Below are positions 1 through 8,125 of a stretch of 60,663 nucleotides of DNA, one piece after another. The stretch lies in NCBI GenBank assembly GCA_024223715.1, contig JAAEOA010000096.1, forward strand, positions 1 through 60,663, read 5' to 3'. Numbering within the stretch: the stretch's first letter is position 1; every line of letters begins with the position of its first letter. The notes under the pieces are model-generated. The model saw only the letters and a list, made by a program, of their open reading frames with translations, was not told the origin of the DNA and ran no database searches. Source of the DNA: a bacterium. Its GTDB lineage: Bacteria; Krumholzibacteriota; Krumholzibacteriia; LZORAL124-64-63. Both the position numbers and the translations under genes were made by a program.

Positions 1-119
1 ACATCAAAATGACCGTGGAATTGATTAACTCAATTGCCATGGAAGAAGGCCTTCGTTTCGCCATCCGTGAGGGTGGACGTACCGTTGGTGCTGGTGTTGT
101 TGCTAAAATTACTGAGTAG
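1..119 (+). CDS. tuf: Elongation factor Tu, C-terminal end (5' truncated)
   Basis: The window opens inside this gene; codons run in frame from base 3 and end at a TAG at 117-119. The 38 visible residues read like the last strand of EF-Tu domain 3, with the pattern [20 protein letters not shown] followed by [10 protein letters not shown]-Tu carries aminoacyl-tRNA to the ribosome as a GTP complex. Its place just upstream of rpsJ is the classical str-to-S10 junction, so fusA, rpsG and rpsL probably lie further upstream. The GTPase domain is outside the window. Confidence 0.95.
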   Translation, partial: IKMTVELINSIAMEEGLRFAIREGGRTVGAGVVAKITE

Positions 120-125
120 TTTCGA

Positions 126-217
126 GCGGGGGCTGTTCAACAGCCCCCGCACTTTTGATAGATAGTCCAAAAGGCCCGAAAGGGCGTGCGGCAGGTGAGC
201 AGGCATCTTAAAAGATG
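126..217 (+). promoter_or_regulatory. Three consecutive RNA hairpins in the tuf-rpsJ gap
   Basis: Stem 1 is a perfect 10-bp GC-rich inverted repeat (126-135 with 141-150, loop TTCAA). It is followed only by a weak T-rich stretch, so it could be a partial terminator or attenuator. Stem 2 is GCCC-GAAA-GGGC at 174-185, a GNRA-capped hairpin. Stem 3 is CATCTT/AAGATG at 204-217. The gap ends in the rpsJ ribosome binding site. The inverted repeats are read directly from the sequence; a role in tuning transcription into the S10 operon is inferred. Confidence 0.6.
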
Positions 218-248
218 ACGCTGGAGTAACCACCGCTAAGGAGTGAGC

Positions 249-557
249 GTGGCTCGACAGAGTATTAAAATCAGGTTGAGGGCTTACGAGCCCGCGGTAC
301 TGGATCGATCGGCTGAGGTCATCGTTACAACCGCTTTAAAAACCGGAGCCCTGGTGAAGGGGCCTATCCCTCTTCCCACCAAGAAGAGCATCTACACAGT
401 TTTGCGTTCACCACATGTGAATAAAAAATCTCGTGAGCAATTCGAAATGCGGATCCATAAGCGGCTGATTGAGATCGAGAATTCGACTCCTCAGACCACT
501 GAATTCCTGAAAAAGCTGACCCTCCCGGCCAGCGTGGATGTTGAGATCAAGGTCTGA
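249..557 (+). CDS. rpsJ: 30S ribosomal protein S10
   Basis: S10 is a head protein of the small subunit and, as NusE, an antitermination partner. The 102-residue product begins [14 protein letters not shown] and contains the conserved GPIPLPTKK loop and a [14 protein letters not shown] segment, all typical of S10. Two in-frame GTG codons exist, at 243 and 249. The Shine-Dalgarno AAGGAG occupies 238-243 and would overlap the first, so 249, with 5 nt spacing, is the supported start. It is the first gene of the S10 operon and is followed by rplC after a 38-nt gap. Confidence 0.97.
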   Translation: MARQSIKIRLRAYEPAVLDRSAEVIVTTALKTGALVKGPIPLPTKKSIYTVLRSPHVNKKSREQFEMRIHKRLIEIENSTPQTTEFLKKLTLPASVDVEIKV

Positions 558-572
558 TTCCACCACGTGGAA
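558..572 (+). promoter_or_regulatory. Hairpin between rpsJ and rplC
   Basis: TTCCAC and GTGGAA form a perfect 6-bp stem with a CAC triloop immediately after the rpsJ stop and about 23 nt before rplC. There is no following T-run, so it is not a terminator. It belongs to a series of similar intercistronic stems in this operon. Confidence 0.5.
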
Positions 573-595
573 CGGCATCAAGGGAGCAAGAGAAA

Positions 596-1216
596 ATGAT
601 CGGTTTGATCGGCACAAAACTCGGAATGACCCGACAGTTCAACGAGGACGGCAGAAGCATCCCCGTGACAGTAATCCAGGCAGGTCCCTGCGTGGTTACT
701 CAGGTCAAAAACGAGCAAACGGATGGCTACAGCGCTGTACAAATTGGTTTCGGCGCCAAAAAAGCCAAAAATACGCCCATGCCTATGCAAGGGCACTTTC
801 GCAAGGCCAAAACTGACCCTCTGCGGACTGTCATCGAGTATCGTGTTGATGTAAAACACGAATATAATCTCGGCGACTCCGTAGACTTGTCGGTTCTAGC
901 CGAAGTATCGTCAGTTGACGTTACCGGTACCACCAAGGGTCGCGGTTTTGCGGGTCGGATCAAGCGTCACGGTCAGCACCGTGGTCCCGATGGTCACGGT
1001 TCGAAAAATGTGCGGCGGATGGGTTCCATCGGTATGCATACTTTCCCCGGTCGTGTGACCAAAGGAAAGCCCATGCCTGGACATTATGGCGCCAAACGTG
1101 AAACTAAGAAGAACCTGGAAGTTGTGGCCATCGATCAGGAGAAGAACCTGATTTTGGTAAAAGGCAGCATTCCAGGGCACAAGAACGGAATCGTTTTTAT
1201 CCGGGCCAGCCGGTAA
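596..1216 (+). CDS. rplC: 50S ribosomal protein L3
   Basis: L3 is a primary 23S rRNA binder that initiates large-subunit assembly near the peptidyl-transferase centre. The 206-residue product starts MIGLIGTKLGMTRQF and carries the conserved basic loop GRGFAGRIKRHGQHRGPDGHGS near residues 116-136 and the GRVTKGKPMPGHYG region. Length is normal for bacterial L3. The ATG at 596 is preceded by AGGGAG about 9 nt upstream. It is the second gene of the S10 operon, between rpsJ and rplD. Confidence 0.98.
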   Translation: MIGLIGTKLGMTRQFNEDGRSIPVTVIQAGPCVVTQVKNEQTDGYSAVQIGFGAKKAKNTPMPMQGHFRKAKTDPLRTVIEYRVDVKHEYNLGDSVDLSVLAEVSSVDVTGTTKGRGFAGRIKRHGQHRGPDGHGSKNVRRMGSIGMHTFPGRVTKGKPMPGHYGAKRETKKNLEVVAIDQEKNLILVKGSIPGHKNGIVFIRASR

Positions 1217-1252
1217 TAGGGTCTAAGGACCGGAAAGCAACGAGGTAGGGAA

Positions 1253-1882
1253 ATGGCAACGGCAAAACTCTACAGCGATAAGGGCAGCGAAAAGGGTATG
1301 GTGGATCTTCCCGCCAGCCTCTTCGAGCAACCTGTTCGCAAACAGGCGCTGTACGATGCAGTGCGGAACTACTTGGCAAATAAACGCCAGGGTACGCACG
1401 ATACATTGACCAGGGCTGAAGTAAGATACTCAACGGCAAAGTTGTATCGGCAGAAAGGTACCGGACGCGCTCGCGCTGGTAGTGCCGGCAGCCCGACCCG
1501 TATTGGTGGCGGTGTAGCTTTTGGTCCGCATCCGCGCGACTACAGTTACTCAATGCCGAAAAAACTGAAAAGGGTTGCTTTAAAGAGCGCCCTGTCCGAC
1601 CGGGCTAATCATGAACGCGTAATGGTGGTTGAGGACTTCTCAATGGATACTCCTAAAACCAAAACCATGGCCAGCATGCTTGGTGAAATGAGTCTTGAAG
1701 GACGGCATACCTTGTTGGTATTGCCTGCCGGCAACGACAATATTTTCCGGTCCGCCAGAAACATTAAGGGTGTGCGGGTTCTGCGCTCCGACGAGCTGAA
1801 CGCTTATACCATTCTCTGGGCCGACAACCTGGTCTTCACGCAGAAGGCCCTCAGCGGTGCCGAGGAGGTGTTCGGATCATGA
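1253..1882 (+). CDS. rplD: 50S ribosomal protein L4
   Basis: L4 is an early-assembly large-subunit protein whose long loop lines the exit tunnel; in enterobacteria it also represses its own operon. The 209-residue product has the conserved tunnel-loop pattern RQKGTGRARAGS near residues 66-77 and GGGVAFGPHPRDYS after it, then the C-terminal globular domain. A GAGG at 1242-1245 precedes the ATG by 7 nt. The gene overlaps rplW by 4 nt (ATGA), indicating translational coupling. No E. coli-type S10 leader could be recognised upstream. Confidence 0.98.
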   Translation: MATAKLYSDKGSEKGMVDLPASLFEQPVRKQALYDAVRNYLANKRQGTHDTLTRAEVRYSTAKLYRQKGTGRARAGSAGSPTRIGGGVAFGPHPRDYSYSMPKKLKRVALKSALSDRANHERVMVVEDFSMDTPKTKTMASMLGEMSLEGRHTLLVLPAGNDNIFRSARNIKGVRVLRSDELNAYTILWADNLVFTQKALSGAEEVFGS

Positions 1883-2169
1883 AAGACCTGAGCAAAGTTA
1901 TCAAGCGACCCATGATTACCGAACAGGGTGCCACAATGCGGGAAGATAACAATCAGTACATCTTCAAAGTGGCCCCCGAAGCAAACAAACTGGAAATCCG
2001 TCAGGCCGTGGAACATTACTTCGGCGTGAAAGTGACCCAGGTTCGCACAATGAACTACCGAGGCAAGATCAAGCGTATGGGCCGGTTCGCTGGCAAACGC
2101 GCCGATTGGAAAAAAGCAATCGTGACCTTGGCCAAGGATGATTCCATCGATCTGTTCGACATAGTCTAA
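1879..2169 (+). CDS. rplW: 50S ribosomal protein L23
   Basis: L23 sits at the tunnel exit and docks trigger factor and SRP. The 96-residue protein starts with KDLSKVIKRPMITEQ and contains VEHYFGVKVTQVRTMNYRGK, both L23 hallmarks. Length is typical. Its ATG overlaps the rplD stop (ATGA), and a GAGGAGG at 1862-1868 lies about 10 nt upstream within rplD. Confidence 0.97.
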   Translation: MKDLSKVIKRPMITEQGATMREDNNQYIFKVAPEANKLEIRQAVEHYFGVKVTQVRTMNYRGKIKRMGRFAGKRADWKKAIVTLAKDDSIDLFDIV

Positions 2170-2184
2170 ACAGTTCGAAAGTAT

Positions 2185-2209
2185 AGCCGGCTCTCATAGT
2201 GAACCGGCT
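2185..2209 (+). promoter_or_regulatory. Hairpin between rplW and rplB
   Basis: AGCCGG (2185-2190) and CCGGCT (2204-2209) form a perfect 6-bp stem with a 13-nt loop in the 99-nt gap before rplB. No T-run follows. Function unknown; it may affect mRNA stability or processing. Confidence 0.45.
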
Positions 2210-2268
2210 GCAAAACACCCAGTAGTCCCGCCGAAAGGTGTGGCGAAAAAGGGAAGTTGGAAAAGAAA

Positions 2269-3102
2269 ATGGCAATTAGAAAACTCAGGCCCGTAACACC
2301 GACTCAGCGTTTTCGCACGGTAGCGGACTTTAGTGAAGTGACACGGACCGAGCCCGAAAAATCGCTGCTCGAACCGTTGAAAAAATCCGGCGGTCGTAAT
2401 AACCGTGGTCGGATTACTGTTCGCCATCGTGGTGGCGGACACAAACGTCGTTATCGCAAGATCGACTTCAAGCGCACCAAACACGGCATTCCCGCCAAAG
2501 TGTTCAGTGTTGAATATGATCCCAACCGGAGTGCACGCATCTGTCTGCTTCACTTTGCTGATGGCGAAAAACGTTACATTATCTGGCCTAAAGGCCTCCA
2601 GGTTGGAGATCCTGTTATTTCCGGACCTGAAGCTTCTTTCGAAGTCGGTAATGCACTGCCTTTGTCTAGAATTCCTTTGGGAACCTTGGTTCACAACATT
2701 GAGCTGAATATTGGTAAAGGCGGCCAAATGGCTCGCAGTGCTGGTAGCTTCGCTCAGGTTATGGCCAAAGAAGGAAACTACGTGACTCTGCGTTTGCCCA
2801 GTGGCGAAGTTCGCATGGTCCATACTAAATGTTATGCCACTATCGGTGAAGTCGGCAATGCCGAGCATGAAAACATCGTCAGTGGTAAAGCGGGTCGTTC
2901 ACGGTGGCTGGGGCGTCGTCCTCATGTTCGCGGTGTGGCCATGAACCCGGTGGATCACCCTCATGGTGGTGGCGAAGGCCGCACCAGTGGTGGTCGTCAC
3001 CCGGTCAGTCCATGGGGTCAGAAGGCCAAGGGGCTCAAAACCCGTTCCAAGAAGCCGTCCGATGCCTTTATTGTGCGTCGCCGCAAAACTAAAAAGAAGT
3101 AG
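2269..3102 (+). CDS. rplB: 50S ribosomal protein L2
   Basis: L2 bridges the subunits and is needed for peptidyl-transferase activity. The 277-residue product has RNA-binding N-terminal strands ([20 protein letters not shown]), a [10 protein letters not shown] segment and the diagnostic C-terminal [16 protein letters not shown], whose histidine lies near the catalytic centre. An in-frame TTG exists at 2257, but ATG 2269 gives the family-standard [11 protein letters not shown] start and is preferred. The Shine-Dalgarno is weak (GGAA/GAAAAG type). Confidence 0.98.
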   Translation: MAIRKLRPVTPTQRFRTVADFSEVTRTEPEKSLLEPLKKSGGRNNRGRITVRHRGGGHKRRYRKIDFKRTKHGIPAKVFSVEYDPNRSARICLLHFADGEKRYIIWPKGLQVGDPVISGPEASFEVGNALPLSRIPLGTLVHNIELNIGKGGQMARSAGSFAQVMAKEGNYVTLRLPSGEVRMVHTKCYATIGEVGNAEHENIVSGKAGRSRWLGRRPHVRGVAMNPVDHPHGGGEGRTSGGRHPVSPWGQKAKGLKTRSKKPSDAFIVRRRKTKKK

Positions 3103-3118
3103 TCACTGGCTGAACTGA

Positions 3119-3136
3119 GGCTCGAATAATCGAGCC
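3119..3136 (+). promoter_or_regulatory. Hairpin between rplB and rpsS
   Basis: GGCTCGA (3119-3125) and TCGAGCC (3130-3136) form a perfect 7-bp stem with a 4-nt loop. It ends about 9 nt before the AAGGA ribosome binding site of rpsS. It is not followed by a T-run. Confidence 0.55.
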
Positions 3137-3160
3137 GGCATTACGAAGGAAGAATTAGTA

Positions 3161-3424
3161 ATGGCTAGATCAATAAAAAAGGGACCATTCGTTGATGACT
3201 CCCTCCTGGTCAAGGTCGAGGCAATGAACGAAAAGAGCGAAAAACGGGTTTTGAAAACCTGGTCACGTCGTTCCACCATCATTCCCGAGTTCTTGGGCCA
3301 TACGATCGCCGTGCACAACGGCCGACAGTTCGTGCCCGTGTACATTCAGGAAAACATGGTCGGTCACAAGCTCGGAGAGTTCGCTCCAACGCGTACTTAC
3401 CGCGGCCACACCACCAAGCAGTAG
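3161..3424 (+). CDS. rpsS: 30S ribosomal protein S19
   Basis: S19 is a head protein of the small subunit that contacts S13 and the A-site finger. The 87-residue protein begins [15 protein letters not shown] and holds the conserved [21 protein letters not shown] and [16 protein letters not shown] stretches. AAGGA at 3146-3150 precedes the ATG. It is followed 14 nt later by rplV. Confidence 0.98.
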   Translation: MARSIKKGPFVDDSLLVKVEAMNEKSEKRVLKTWSRRSTIIPEFLGHTIAVHNGRQFVPVYIQENMVGHKLGEFAPTRTYRGHTTKQ

Positions 3425-3438
3425 CGGAGGCAGATCTG

Positions 3439-3786
3439 ATGCAGGCACTTTCTTTGGCTCGGTTTGTCCGGGTTTCACCACGCAAGACACGCATTGTTGC
3501 TGACTTGATTCGTGGCAAGAGTATCGATGAGGCGCTGGCCATTCTGGCTCACACGCCCAAAAAGGCTTCGCCAATTTTGGCTAAAGCCATTCAGTCGGCT
3601 GCTGCAAACGTTCTGGTAAAGAACGATGGTGCAGTTGCCATGAACAATTCGAACATCTTCATCTCGGAGATTCGGATTGACGAAGGCCCAACGCAAAAGA
3701 GGATTCGTCCTCGTGCACAGGGTCGGGCTTTCCGCATCAACAAGCGGACCAGTCATATAAAAGTTACGGTTGAGTCCAACGGTTGA
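3439..3786 (+). CDS. rplV: 50S ribosomal protein L22
   Basis: L22 lines the exit tunnel through its beta-hairpin and contacts all 23S domains. The 115-residue protein contains [20 protein letters not shown] near the start and the tunnel hairpin [20 protein letters not shown] near residues 82-101, with [10 protein letters not shown] at the end. GGAGG at 3426-3430 is 8 nt from the ATG. In many bacteria rpsC follows almost immediately, but here a 114-nt structured gap intervenes. Confidence 0.98.
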   Translation: MQALSLARFVRVSPRKTRIVADLIRGKSIDEALAILAHTPKKASPILAKAIQSAAANVLVKNDGAVAMNNSNIFISEIRIDEGPTQKRIRPRAQGRAFRINKRTSHIKVTVESNG

Positions 3787-3859
3787 GTTGGATTAAGTCG
3801 GAACACGAAAAATTCGTCAGTCTGTTCACCTGAGGTGAGAGGCTGAAAAGGGAAGAGGC

Positions 3860-3885
3860 TGCCAGGTATCCTACGGGATACGGCA
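3860..3885 (+). promoter_or_regulatory. UACG-tetraloop hairpin upstream of rpsC
   Basis: GTATCC (3866-3871) and GGATAC (3876-3881) pair perfectly around a TACG loop, giving a C(UACG)G tetraloop of the very stable UNCG class. The stem continues as TGCC (3860-3863) with GGCA (3882-3885) after a two-base AG bulge. It lies just upstream of the AAAGG ribosome binding site of rpsC and lacks a T-run. A bulged stem with a stable cap resembles protein-binding leader RNAs, but no ligand can be assigned. Confidence 0.6.
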
Positions 3886-3900
3886 CAAGAAAGGTTGACC

Positions 3901-4575
3901 ATGGGTCAGAAGACACATCCTATCGGATTCCGTTTGGGAATCGTGAAGGACTGGAATTCCAGCTGGATCACAAACAAGCACTTTGCCGATTGGCTCAATG
4001 AAGACCAATTGCTTCGCAAGTACGTGATGGCCAGAGTCGGTAATGCCGGCGTGGAATCCGTCAAGATCAAGCGTTTCCGGGAAAAGGTGACTATTGTCAT
4101 CGCCACCAGCCGTCCTGGCGTGGTGATTGGCCGCAAAGGCACCAAAGCAGATCAGTTGCGTGCTGAACTGCAAAAGATGGTTGGCAAAAACGTCAAACTG
4201 GACGTGGAAGAAGTCAAAAAGCCAGAGCTTAGTGCTCCCTTGGTTGCTGACCACATTGCTGCCCAGTTGGTCGGCCGTGTCGCTTTCCGCCGGGCCATGA
4301 AAAAAAGCATCGCCACGGCAATGCGCATGGGTGCCAAAGGCATCAAAGTGCGTTGTGCCGGACGTCTCGGTGGAGCTGAAATGGCTCGCATCGAAAGTTA
4401 TCACGACGGTAGTGTGCCTCTGCACACTCTGCGTGCTGATATCGACTACGGTGTTGCTACCGCTCGCACCCAATATGGTGCCATCGGTGTGAAGGTCTGG
4501 ATCTGTAAAGGCGAGATCTTCCCCCACGAGTTCAAAGAGCAGCTGCGTAAACAAGTTGTTGAGCAGCGGACCTAA
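3901..4575 (+). CDS. rpsC: 30S ribosomal protein S3
   Basis: S3 is a head protein forming part of the mRNA entry tunnel and helicase. The 224-residue protein starts [13 protein letters not shown] and has a KH-domain core ([12 protein letters not shown] near residues 69-80) and a C-terminal domain with [13 protein letters not shown] and TLRADIDYG. An in-frame TTG at 3895 exists, but ATG 3901 matches the family start and has AAAGG 6 nt upstream. Confidence 0.98.
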   Translation: MGQKTHPIGFRLGIVKDWNSSWITNKHFADWLNEDQLLRKYVMARVGNAGVESVKIKRFREKVTIVIATSRPGVVIGRKGTKADQLRAELQKMVGKNVKLDVEEVKKPELSAPLVADHIAAQLVGRVAFRRAMKKSIATAMRMGAKGIKVRCAGRLGGAEMARIESYHDGSVPLHTLRADIDYGVATARTQYGAIGVKVWICKGEIFPHEFKEQLRKQVVEQRT

Positions 4576-4641
4576 GGGTCAGTTTTTTGGAATAAATGGC
4601 TGGCCTGCTTTTAGGTCGGCAAAAGAAGAGGACGACGAATC

Positions 4642-5055
4642 ATGTTGATGCCAAAGCGCACCAAACACAGGAAGACGTTCAAAGGTAAACGACGCGGTGT
4701 TGCCCGTCGCGGTTCCACGATCGCCTTCGGTGATTACGGATTGCAGGCTCTGGATTGCGGCTGGCTGACCAGCCGGCAACTGGAGGCCACCCGTATTGCC
4801 ATCACAAGAAGGATGAAGCGTCAGGGACAGGTTTGGATTCGGGTTTTCCCGGATAAACCTATCACTCTGAAGGCTGCTGAAACACGAATGGGTAAAGGTA
4901 AAGGCGCCCCGGAATATTGGGTAGCCGTTGTCAAGCCAGGCCGTATTCTCTTTGAGATCAACGGTGTGGAACTTGCCGATGCCAAAAAGGCATTGACCCT
5001 GGGTGCAGCCAAGCTGCCTTTCAAAACGCGCGTTATCAGCCGTATGGGAGATTAG
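4642..5055 (+). CDS. rplP: 50S ribosomal protein L16
   Basis: L16 organises the A-site region of the large subunit. The 137-residue protein begins [15 protein letters not shown] and carries the conserved [18 protein letters not shown] and [18 protein letters not shown] motifs. GAGG sits about 10 nt upstream of the ATG. A second in-frame ATG two codons later is possible, but the MLxPKRTK start is family-typical. Confidence 0.98.
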   Translation: MLMPKRTKHRKTFKGKRRGVARRGSTIAFGDYGLQALDCGWLTSRQLEATRIAITRRMKRQGQVWIRVFPDKPITLKAAETRMGKGKGAPEYWVAVVKPGRILFEINGVELADAKKALTLGAAKLPFKTRVISRMGD

Positions 5056-5059
5056 TGGA

Positions 5060-5257
5060 ATGAAAGCTCACGAACTGCGTGATCAATCCCTCAAAGAACT
5101 CGAAAGTGTCGAGAGGGAAAAAGCCGAAGAATTGATGCAACTGAAAATTAAACTCAGCATGCACCAATTGGATAACCCGCTGCAGGTACGCGAATTGCGT
5201 CGCGAAGTGGCCGTTATCAAAACAGTCATCAACGAGAAGCGGAACGCCGCCGAGTAA
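5060..5257 (+). CDS. rpmC: 50S ribosomal protein L29
   Basis: L29 is a small two-helix protein at the tunnel exit next to L23. The 65-residue product starts MKAHELRDQSLKELE and ends in the usual VRELRREVAVIKTVINEK helix. The ATG at 5060 lies 4 nt after the rplP stop, with GGGAG inside the rplP end acting as ribosome binding site. The reading frame is open further upstream, but that part overlaps rplP and is not L29-like. Confidence 0.97.
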   Translation: MKAHELRDQSLKELESVEREKAEELMQLKIKLSMHQLDNPLQVRELRREVAVIKTVINEKRNAAE

Positions 5258-5285
5258 AAGGCGGGTAATTCGCCAGGGAGTTGGA

Positions 5286-5552
5286 ATGATGGATAACACC
5301 GAAAGAAACCTGAGAGCGGTGAGGATCGGCGAAGTCGTGGGTGCAACCAACGACAAAACCGTGGTCATCAAAATCAGTCGTCGTTTCCCGCATCCTCGTT
5401 ACAAGAGAATTGTAACCCGGACCGCGAAACTGGTGGCTCACGACCAGGAAAACGAATGTAATGTTGGCGATGTCGTAAAAGTCATGGCTACTCGTCCCCT
5501 TTCCAAGACCAAGCGCTGGCGCGTGTCGGAGATCCTGGAACGGGCCAAGTAA
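5286..5552 (+). CDS. rpsQ: 30S ribosomal protein S17
   Basis: S17 is a primary 16S rRNA binder with an OB fold. The 88-residue protein contains GEVVGATNDKTVVIKISRRF, HPRYKRIVTRTAKLVAHD and the terminal RPLSKTKRWRVSEILE, all typical. Two adjacent ATG codons (5286, 5289) follow GGGAG at 5276-5280; both spacings are acceptable, so the exact start is uncertain by one codon. A short GGCG/CGCC stem lies in the preceding gap. Confidence 0.97.
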   Translation: MMDNTERNLRAVRIGEVVGATNDKTVVIKISRRFPHPRYKRIVTRTAKLVAHDQENECNVGDVVKVMATRPLSKTKRWRVSEILERAK

Positions 5553-5599
5553 TAATTCAGAATTAGAAGTTGGTCAAAGGCTCCGGAGGAAATGGTGCA

Positions 5600-5971
5600 A
5601 TGATACAGGAAACAACAAAACTCAAAGTTGCGGACAATTCGGGTGCCAAAGTGGTCGAATGCTTCCGCATCCTGGGTGGCACCGGACGGCGTTACGCCAG
5701 TGTCGGTGACGTGATTGTCGCTTCAGTGAAGTCGGCAATCCCCAATGGCAATGTTAAAAAGGGTCAGGTGGTTCGCTGCGTAGTCGTACGAACCAGCAAG
5801 GAAGTGGGTCGCAAGGACGGGTCTTATATCCGTTTCAGTGACAACGCTGCCGTGATTCTTCAACCTGAAAGTATCGAACCCATTGGGACTCGTATTTTTG
5901 GCCCGGTTGCCCGGGAATTGCGCGGAAAAAAATTCATGAAAATCGTCTCATTGGCACCGGAGGTCCTGTAA
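5600..5971 (+). CDS. rplN: 50S ribosomal protein L14
   Basis: L14 forms intersubunit bridges and the landing site for several GTPase-associated factors. The 123-residue protein starts [17 protein letters not shown] and shows [33 protein letters not shown] and the C-terminal [11 protein letters not shown] segment. The frame is open upstream to 5570, but GGAGG at 5585-5589 is 10 nt from ATG 5600, which also gives the family start. The stop overlaps the rplX start by one base. Confidence 0.98.
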   Translation: MIQETTKLKVADNSGAKVVECFRILGGTGRRYASVGDVIVASVKSAIPNGNVKKGQVVRCVVVRTSKEVGRKDGSYIRFSDNAAVILQPESIEPIGTRIFGPVARELRGKKFMKIVSLAPEVL

Positions 5972-6285
5972 TGCGGATACGCAAGAACGACAATGTCCGT
6001 GTGATCAGTGGCAATGACCGCGGAAAAGAAGGAAAAGTCCTCAAGGTCTTTCCCGATCAGGGCCGTATCATCGTTGAGAAGATTAACATGGTCAAACGCC
6101 ACACCAAGGCGAGCAAGGACATGCCCCAGGGCGGAATCCTTGAGCAGGAAGGCCCTATTAGCGCCTCCAACGTAATGTTGGTCTGCCCCAACACCGGGAA
6201 GCAGACTCGAATTGGTAAACAAGTCCTGTCCGACGGCAGCCGCGCTCGCGTAAGCAAAAAAAGCGGCGAGATGCTGAACGACTAG
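5971..6285 (+). CDS. rplX: 50S ribosomal protein L24
   Basis: L24 is one of the two assembly-initiator proteins of the large subunit. The 104-residue product begins [23 protein letters not shown], a KOW motif, and continues with the L24-specific VKRHTKAS and the cysteine-containing VMLVCPNTGK region. The start ATG shares its first base with the rplN stop (TAATG), with GGAGG within rplN. Confidence 0.97.
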   Translation: MRIRKNDNVRVISGNDRGKEGKVLKVFPDQGRIIVEKINMVKRHTKASKDMPQGGILEQEGPISASNVMLVCPNTGKQTRIGKQVLSDGSRARVSKKSGEMLND

Positions 6286-6307
6286 TCGTCGGTGAGAGGA
6301 AAAGATA

Positions 6308-6856
6308 ATGGCTTCTGCAAAGCCCCGTTTGCGAGAAAAATTTGAGCAGGAAGTTGCTCCGGCACTGCAAGAGAAATTTGAGTTTAAAAGCTCGATGGAA
6401 ATGCCAAAGCCGGTCAAAGTCGTGCTGAATATGGGGTTGGGAAATGCTCCCACAAACCCCAAAATCATGGAAAAGGCTGTGGAAGAGCTGGAGATCATCA
6501 CTGGTCAAAAAGCTGTCACAACCAAAGCCCGCAAGTCCATCTCGAACTTTAAACTTCGTGAAGGTATGGACATTGGTTGCCGTGTCACTCTGCGTGACAA
6601 GCACATGTGGGAATTCCTGGATAGATTCATCAATGTAGCTCTTCCCCGTATTCGGGATTTCCGTGGACTTTCCACGAGGTTGAGTGGCAGTGGTGACTTT
6701 ACAATTGGACTGAAAGATCAGCTGATCTTTCCCGAAATTGAATACGATAAGGTCGATGAGCACCGTGGTATGAATATCACCATAGTGACCTCGGCTAAGA
6801 ATGATGAAGAAGGACGCGAGCTGTTACGGCAGCTGGGAATGCCGTTTCGGCGTTAA
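6308..6856 (+). CDS. rplE: 50S ribosomal protein L5
   Basis: L5 binds 5S rRNA and contacts the P-site tRNA. The 182-residue protein has [33 protein letters not shown] and the C-terminal [21 protein letters not shown] and GMPFRR motifs. Length is close to the family's 179 residues. AGGA precedes the ATG by about 7 nt. Confidence 0.98.
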   Translation: MASAKPRLREKFEQEVAPALQEKFEFKSSMEMPKPVKVVLNMGLGNAPTNPKIMEKAVEELEIITGQKAVTTKARKSISNFKLREGMDIGCRVTLRDKHMWEFLDRFINVALPRIRDFRGLSTRLSGSGDFTIGLKDQLIFPEIEYDKVDEHRGMNITIVTSAKNDEEGRELLRQLGMPFRR

Positions 6857-6870
6857 CCGAGGAGTTTGAA

Positions 6871-7056
6871 GTGGCCCGGAAATCATTAATTGCCAAGGCC
6901 AATCGTAAGCCGCGCTTTAAAGTGCGCGCTTACAACCGGTGTCGTCGTTGTGGACGTCCCCGGGGTTACATCCGGAAATTCGGCATCTGCCGCATTTGCT
7001 TTCGCCAGTTGGCTCTCAACGGCGATATACCCGGAATCACCAAGGCCAGTTGGTAG
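6871..7056 (+). CDS. rpsN: 30S ribosomal protein S14, zinc-binding type Z
   Basis: This is the short, zinc-binding S14 of the small-subunit head. The 61-residue protein contains [20 protein letters not shown], a Cys-x2-Cys-x12-Cys-x2-Cys zinc ribbon, and ends in the usual KASW. The start is GTG at 6871, preceded by GAGGAG. The longer cysteine-free form is not present in the window. Confidence 0.98.
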   Translation: MARKSLIAKANRKPRFKVRAYNRCRRCGRPRGYIRKFGICRICFRQLALNGDIPGITKASW

Positions 7057-7075
7057 CGAACCAGGAGTTTGTGCA

Positions 7076-7483
7076 ATGAGCATGACTGATCCCATTGCGG
7101 ATATGTTAACCCGCATCCGGAACGCCATCCAGGCGGGACACCGGAAAGTTACAGTACCAGCTTCGAATACGAAGCGGAATATGGCTCAGCTGTTAATTCA
7201 GCAGGGTTATATCGAACGATGCGAAGATATTGAAGAGACCGCTCAAGGTGCTCTCAAGTTGACCCTGAAGTACTACTCGAAAGACGGAGTTCGTACCGGA
7301 GTCATCGAAGGAATACAGCGCGTAAGTCGCCCTGGACGCCGGGTCTTTGCAGCCAAAGACAACATTCCCAAAGTATGTGGAGGATATGGAATTTCCATTC
7401 TGTCCACTAACCAGGGCTTATTGACGGGGCACCAGTGCCGGATGCGTGGCATCGGCGGCGAAGTGCTCTGCGAAGTCTGGTAA
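7076..7483 (+). CDS. rpsH: 30S ribosomal protein S8
   Basis: S8 is a primary binder of 16S helix 21 and, in E. coli, the translational repressor of the spc operon. The 135-residue product begins MSMTDPIADMLTRIRNA and ends with the conserved GISILSTNQGLLTG and GGEVLCEVW segments. The frame is open upstream through rpsN, but AGGAG at 7063-7067 positions ATG 7076 as the start. Confidence 0.98.
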   Translation: MSMTDPIADMLTRIRNAIQAGHRKVTVPASNTKRNMAQLLIQQGYIERCEDIEETAQGALKLTLKYYSKDGVRTGVIEGIQRVSRPGRRVFAAKDNIPKVCGGYGISILSTNQGLLTGHQCRMRGIGGEVLCEVW

Positions 7484-7504
7484 CAGCGGAACCAGTCTGA
7501 TTAT

Positions 7505-7526
7505 GGCCGAATCATTCGTTTCGGCC
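7505..7526 (+). promoter_or_regulatory. Hairpin between rpsH and rplF
   Basis: GGCCGAA (7505-7511) and TTCGGCC (7520-7526) form a perfect 7-bp stem with an 8-nt loop in the 74-nt rpsH-rplF gap, upstream of the GGAGGA ribosome binding site. No T-run follows. Confidence 0.5.
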
Positions 7527-7557
7527 CAGGATTGAAATTATCGCGGAGGAAGATTTA

Positions 7558-8097
7558 ATGTCGCGGATAGGAAAAAGTCCAATCACCGTGCCTGCCGGTG
7601 TGACTGTCAAAGTTGACGGTAACAAATCGGTGGTCAAGGGACCAAAGGGTGAGCACACCCAGCATATTCCGTTGGGTCTTGAGTTCAACGAAGATGACGG
7701 CGTGCTAACCATCCTTTGTAACGACAGCTCCAAGCCAGCCCAAGCCAAACACGGTCTTGTGCGTGCGCTGATCGCCAACCAGATCACCGGTGTGACAGAA
7801 GGTTTCGGTAAGAAACTGGAAATTCACGGTGTGGGTTATCGGGCTGCCGTAAAGGGGAAGATTCTGGATCTGCAATTGCAGTTCAGCCATCCCTGTGAGT
7901 ACCCCATTCCTGAAGGCATTCTCATTGAATGTCCCGATGCCACCCACATTAATGTGTCTGGTATTTGCAAACAACAGGTGGGACAGGTAGCTGCCGAGAT
8001 CCGCGCTTATCGTAAACCAGAGCCCTATAAAGGCAAAGGTATCCGGTACGTGGGTGAAAATATCATCAGGAAGGCCGGCAAGGCGGCCGGTAAGTAG
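7558..8097 (+). CDS. rplF: 50S ribosomal protein L6
   Basis: L6 sits near the sarcin-ricin loop and the factor-binding site. The 179-residue protein begins MSRIGKSPITVPAGV and carries LVRALIANQITGVTEGF, VGYRAAVKG and the C-terminal RAYRKPEPYKGKGIRY signature. GGAGGA precedes the ATG. Confidence 0.98.
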   Translation: MSRIGKSPITVPAGVTVKVDGNKSVVKGPKGEHTQHIPLGLEFNEDDGVLTILCNDSSKPAQAKHGLVRALIANQITGVTEGFGKKLEIHGVGYRAAVKGKILDLQLQFSHPCEYPIPEGILIECPDATHINVSGICKQQVGQVAAEIRAYRKPEPYKGKGIRYVGENIIRKAGKAAGK

Positions 8098-8125
8098 GAC
8101 CGCCCAGGTCGGAAGGTGAAATGAA

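Noticed and set aside
126-150. Strong stem after tuf as a full terminator
   Set aside because: Only a weak T-rich stretch follows and the S10 operon lies directly downstream; listed as a hairpin instead.
243-251. GTG 243 as rpsJ start
   Set aside because: The AAGGAG occupies 238-243 and would overlap the codon; GTG 249 has correct spacing and matches S10.
5553-5575. TAATTC-A-GAATTA palindrome before rplN as a hairpin
   Set aside because: AT-rich with almost no loop; too weak to list with the other stems.
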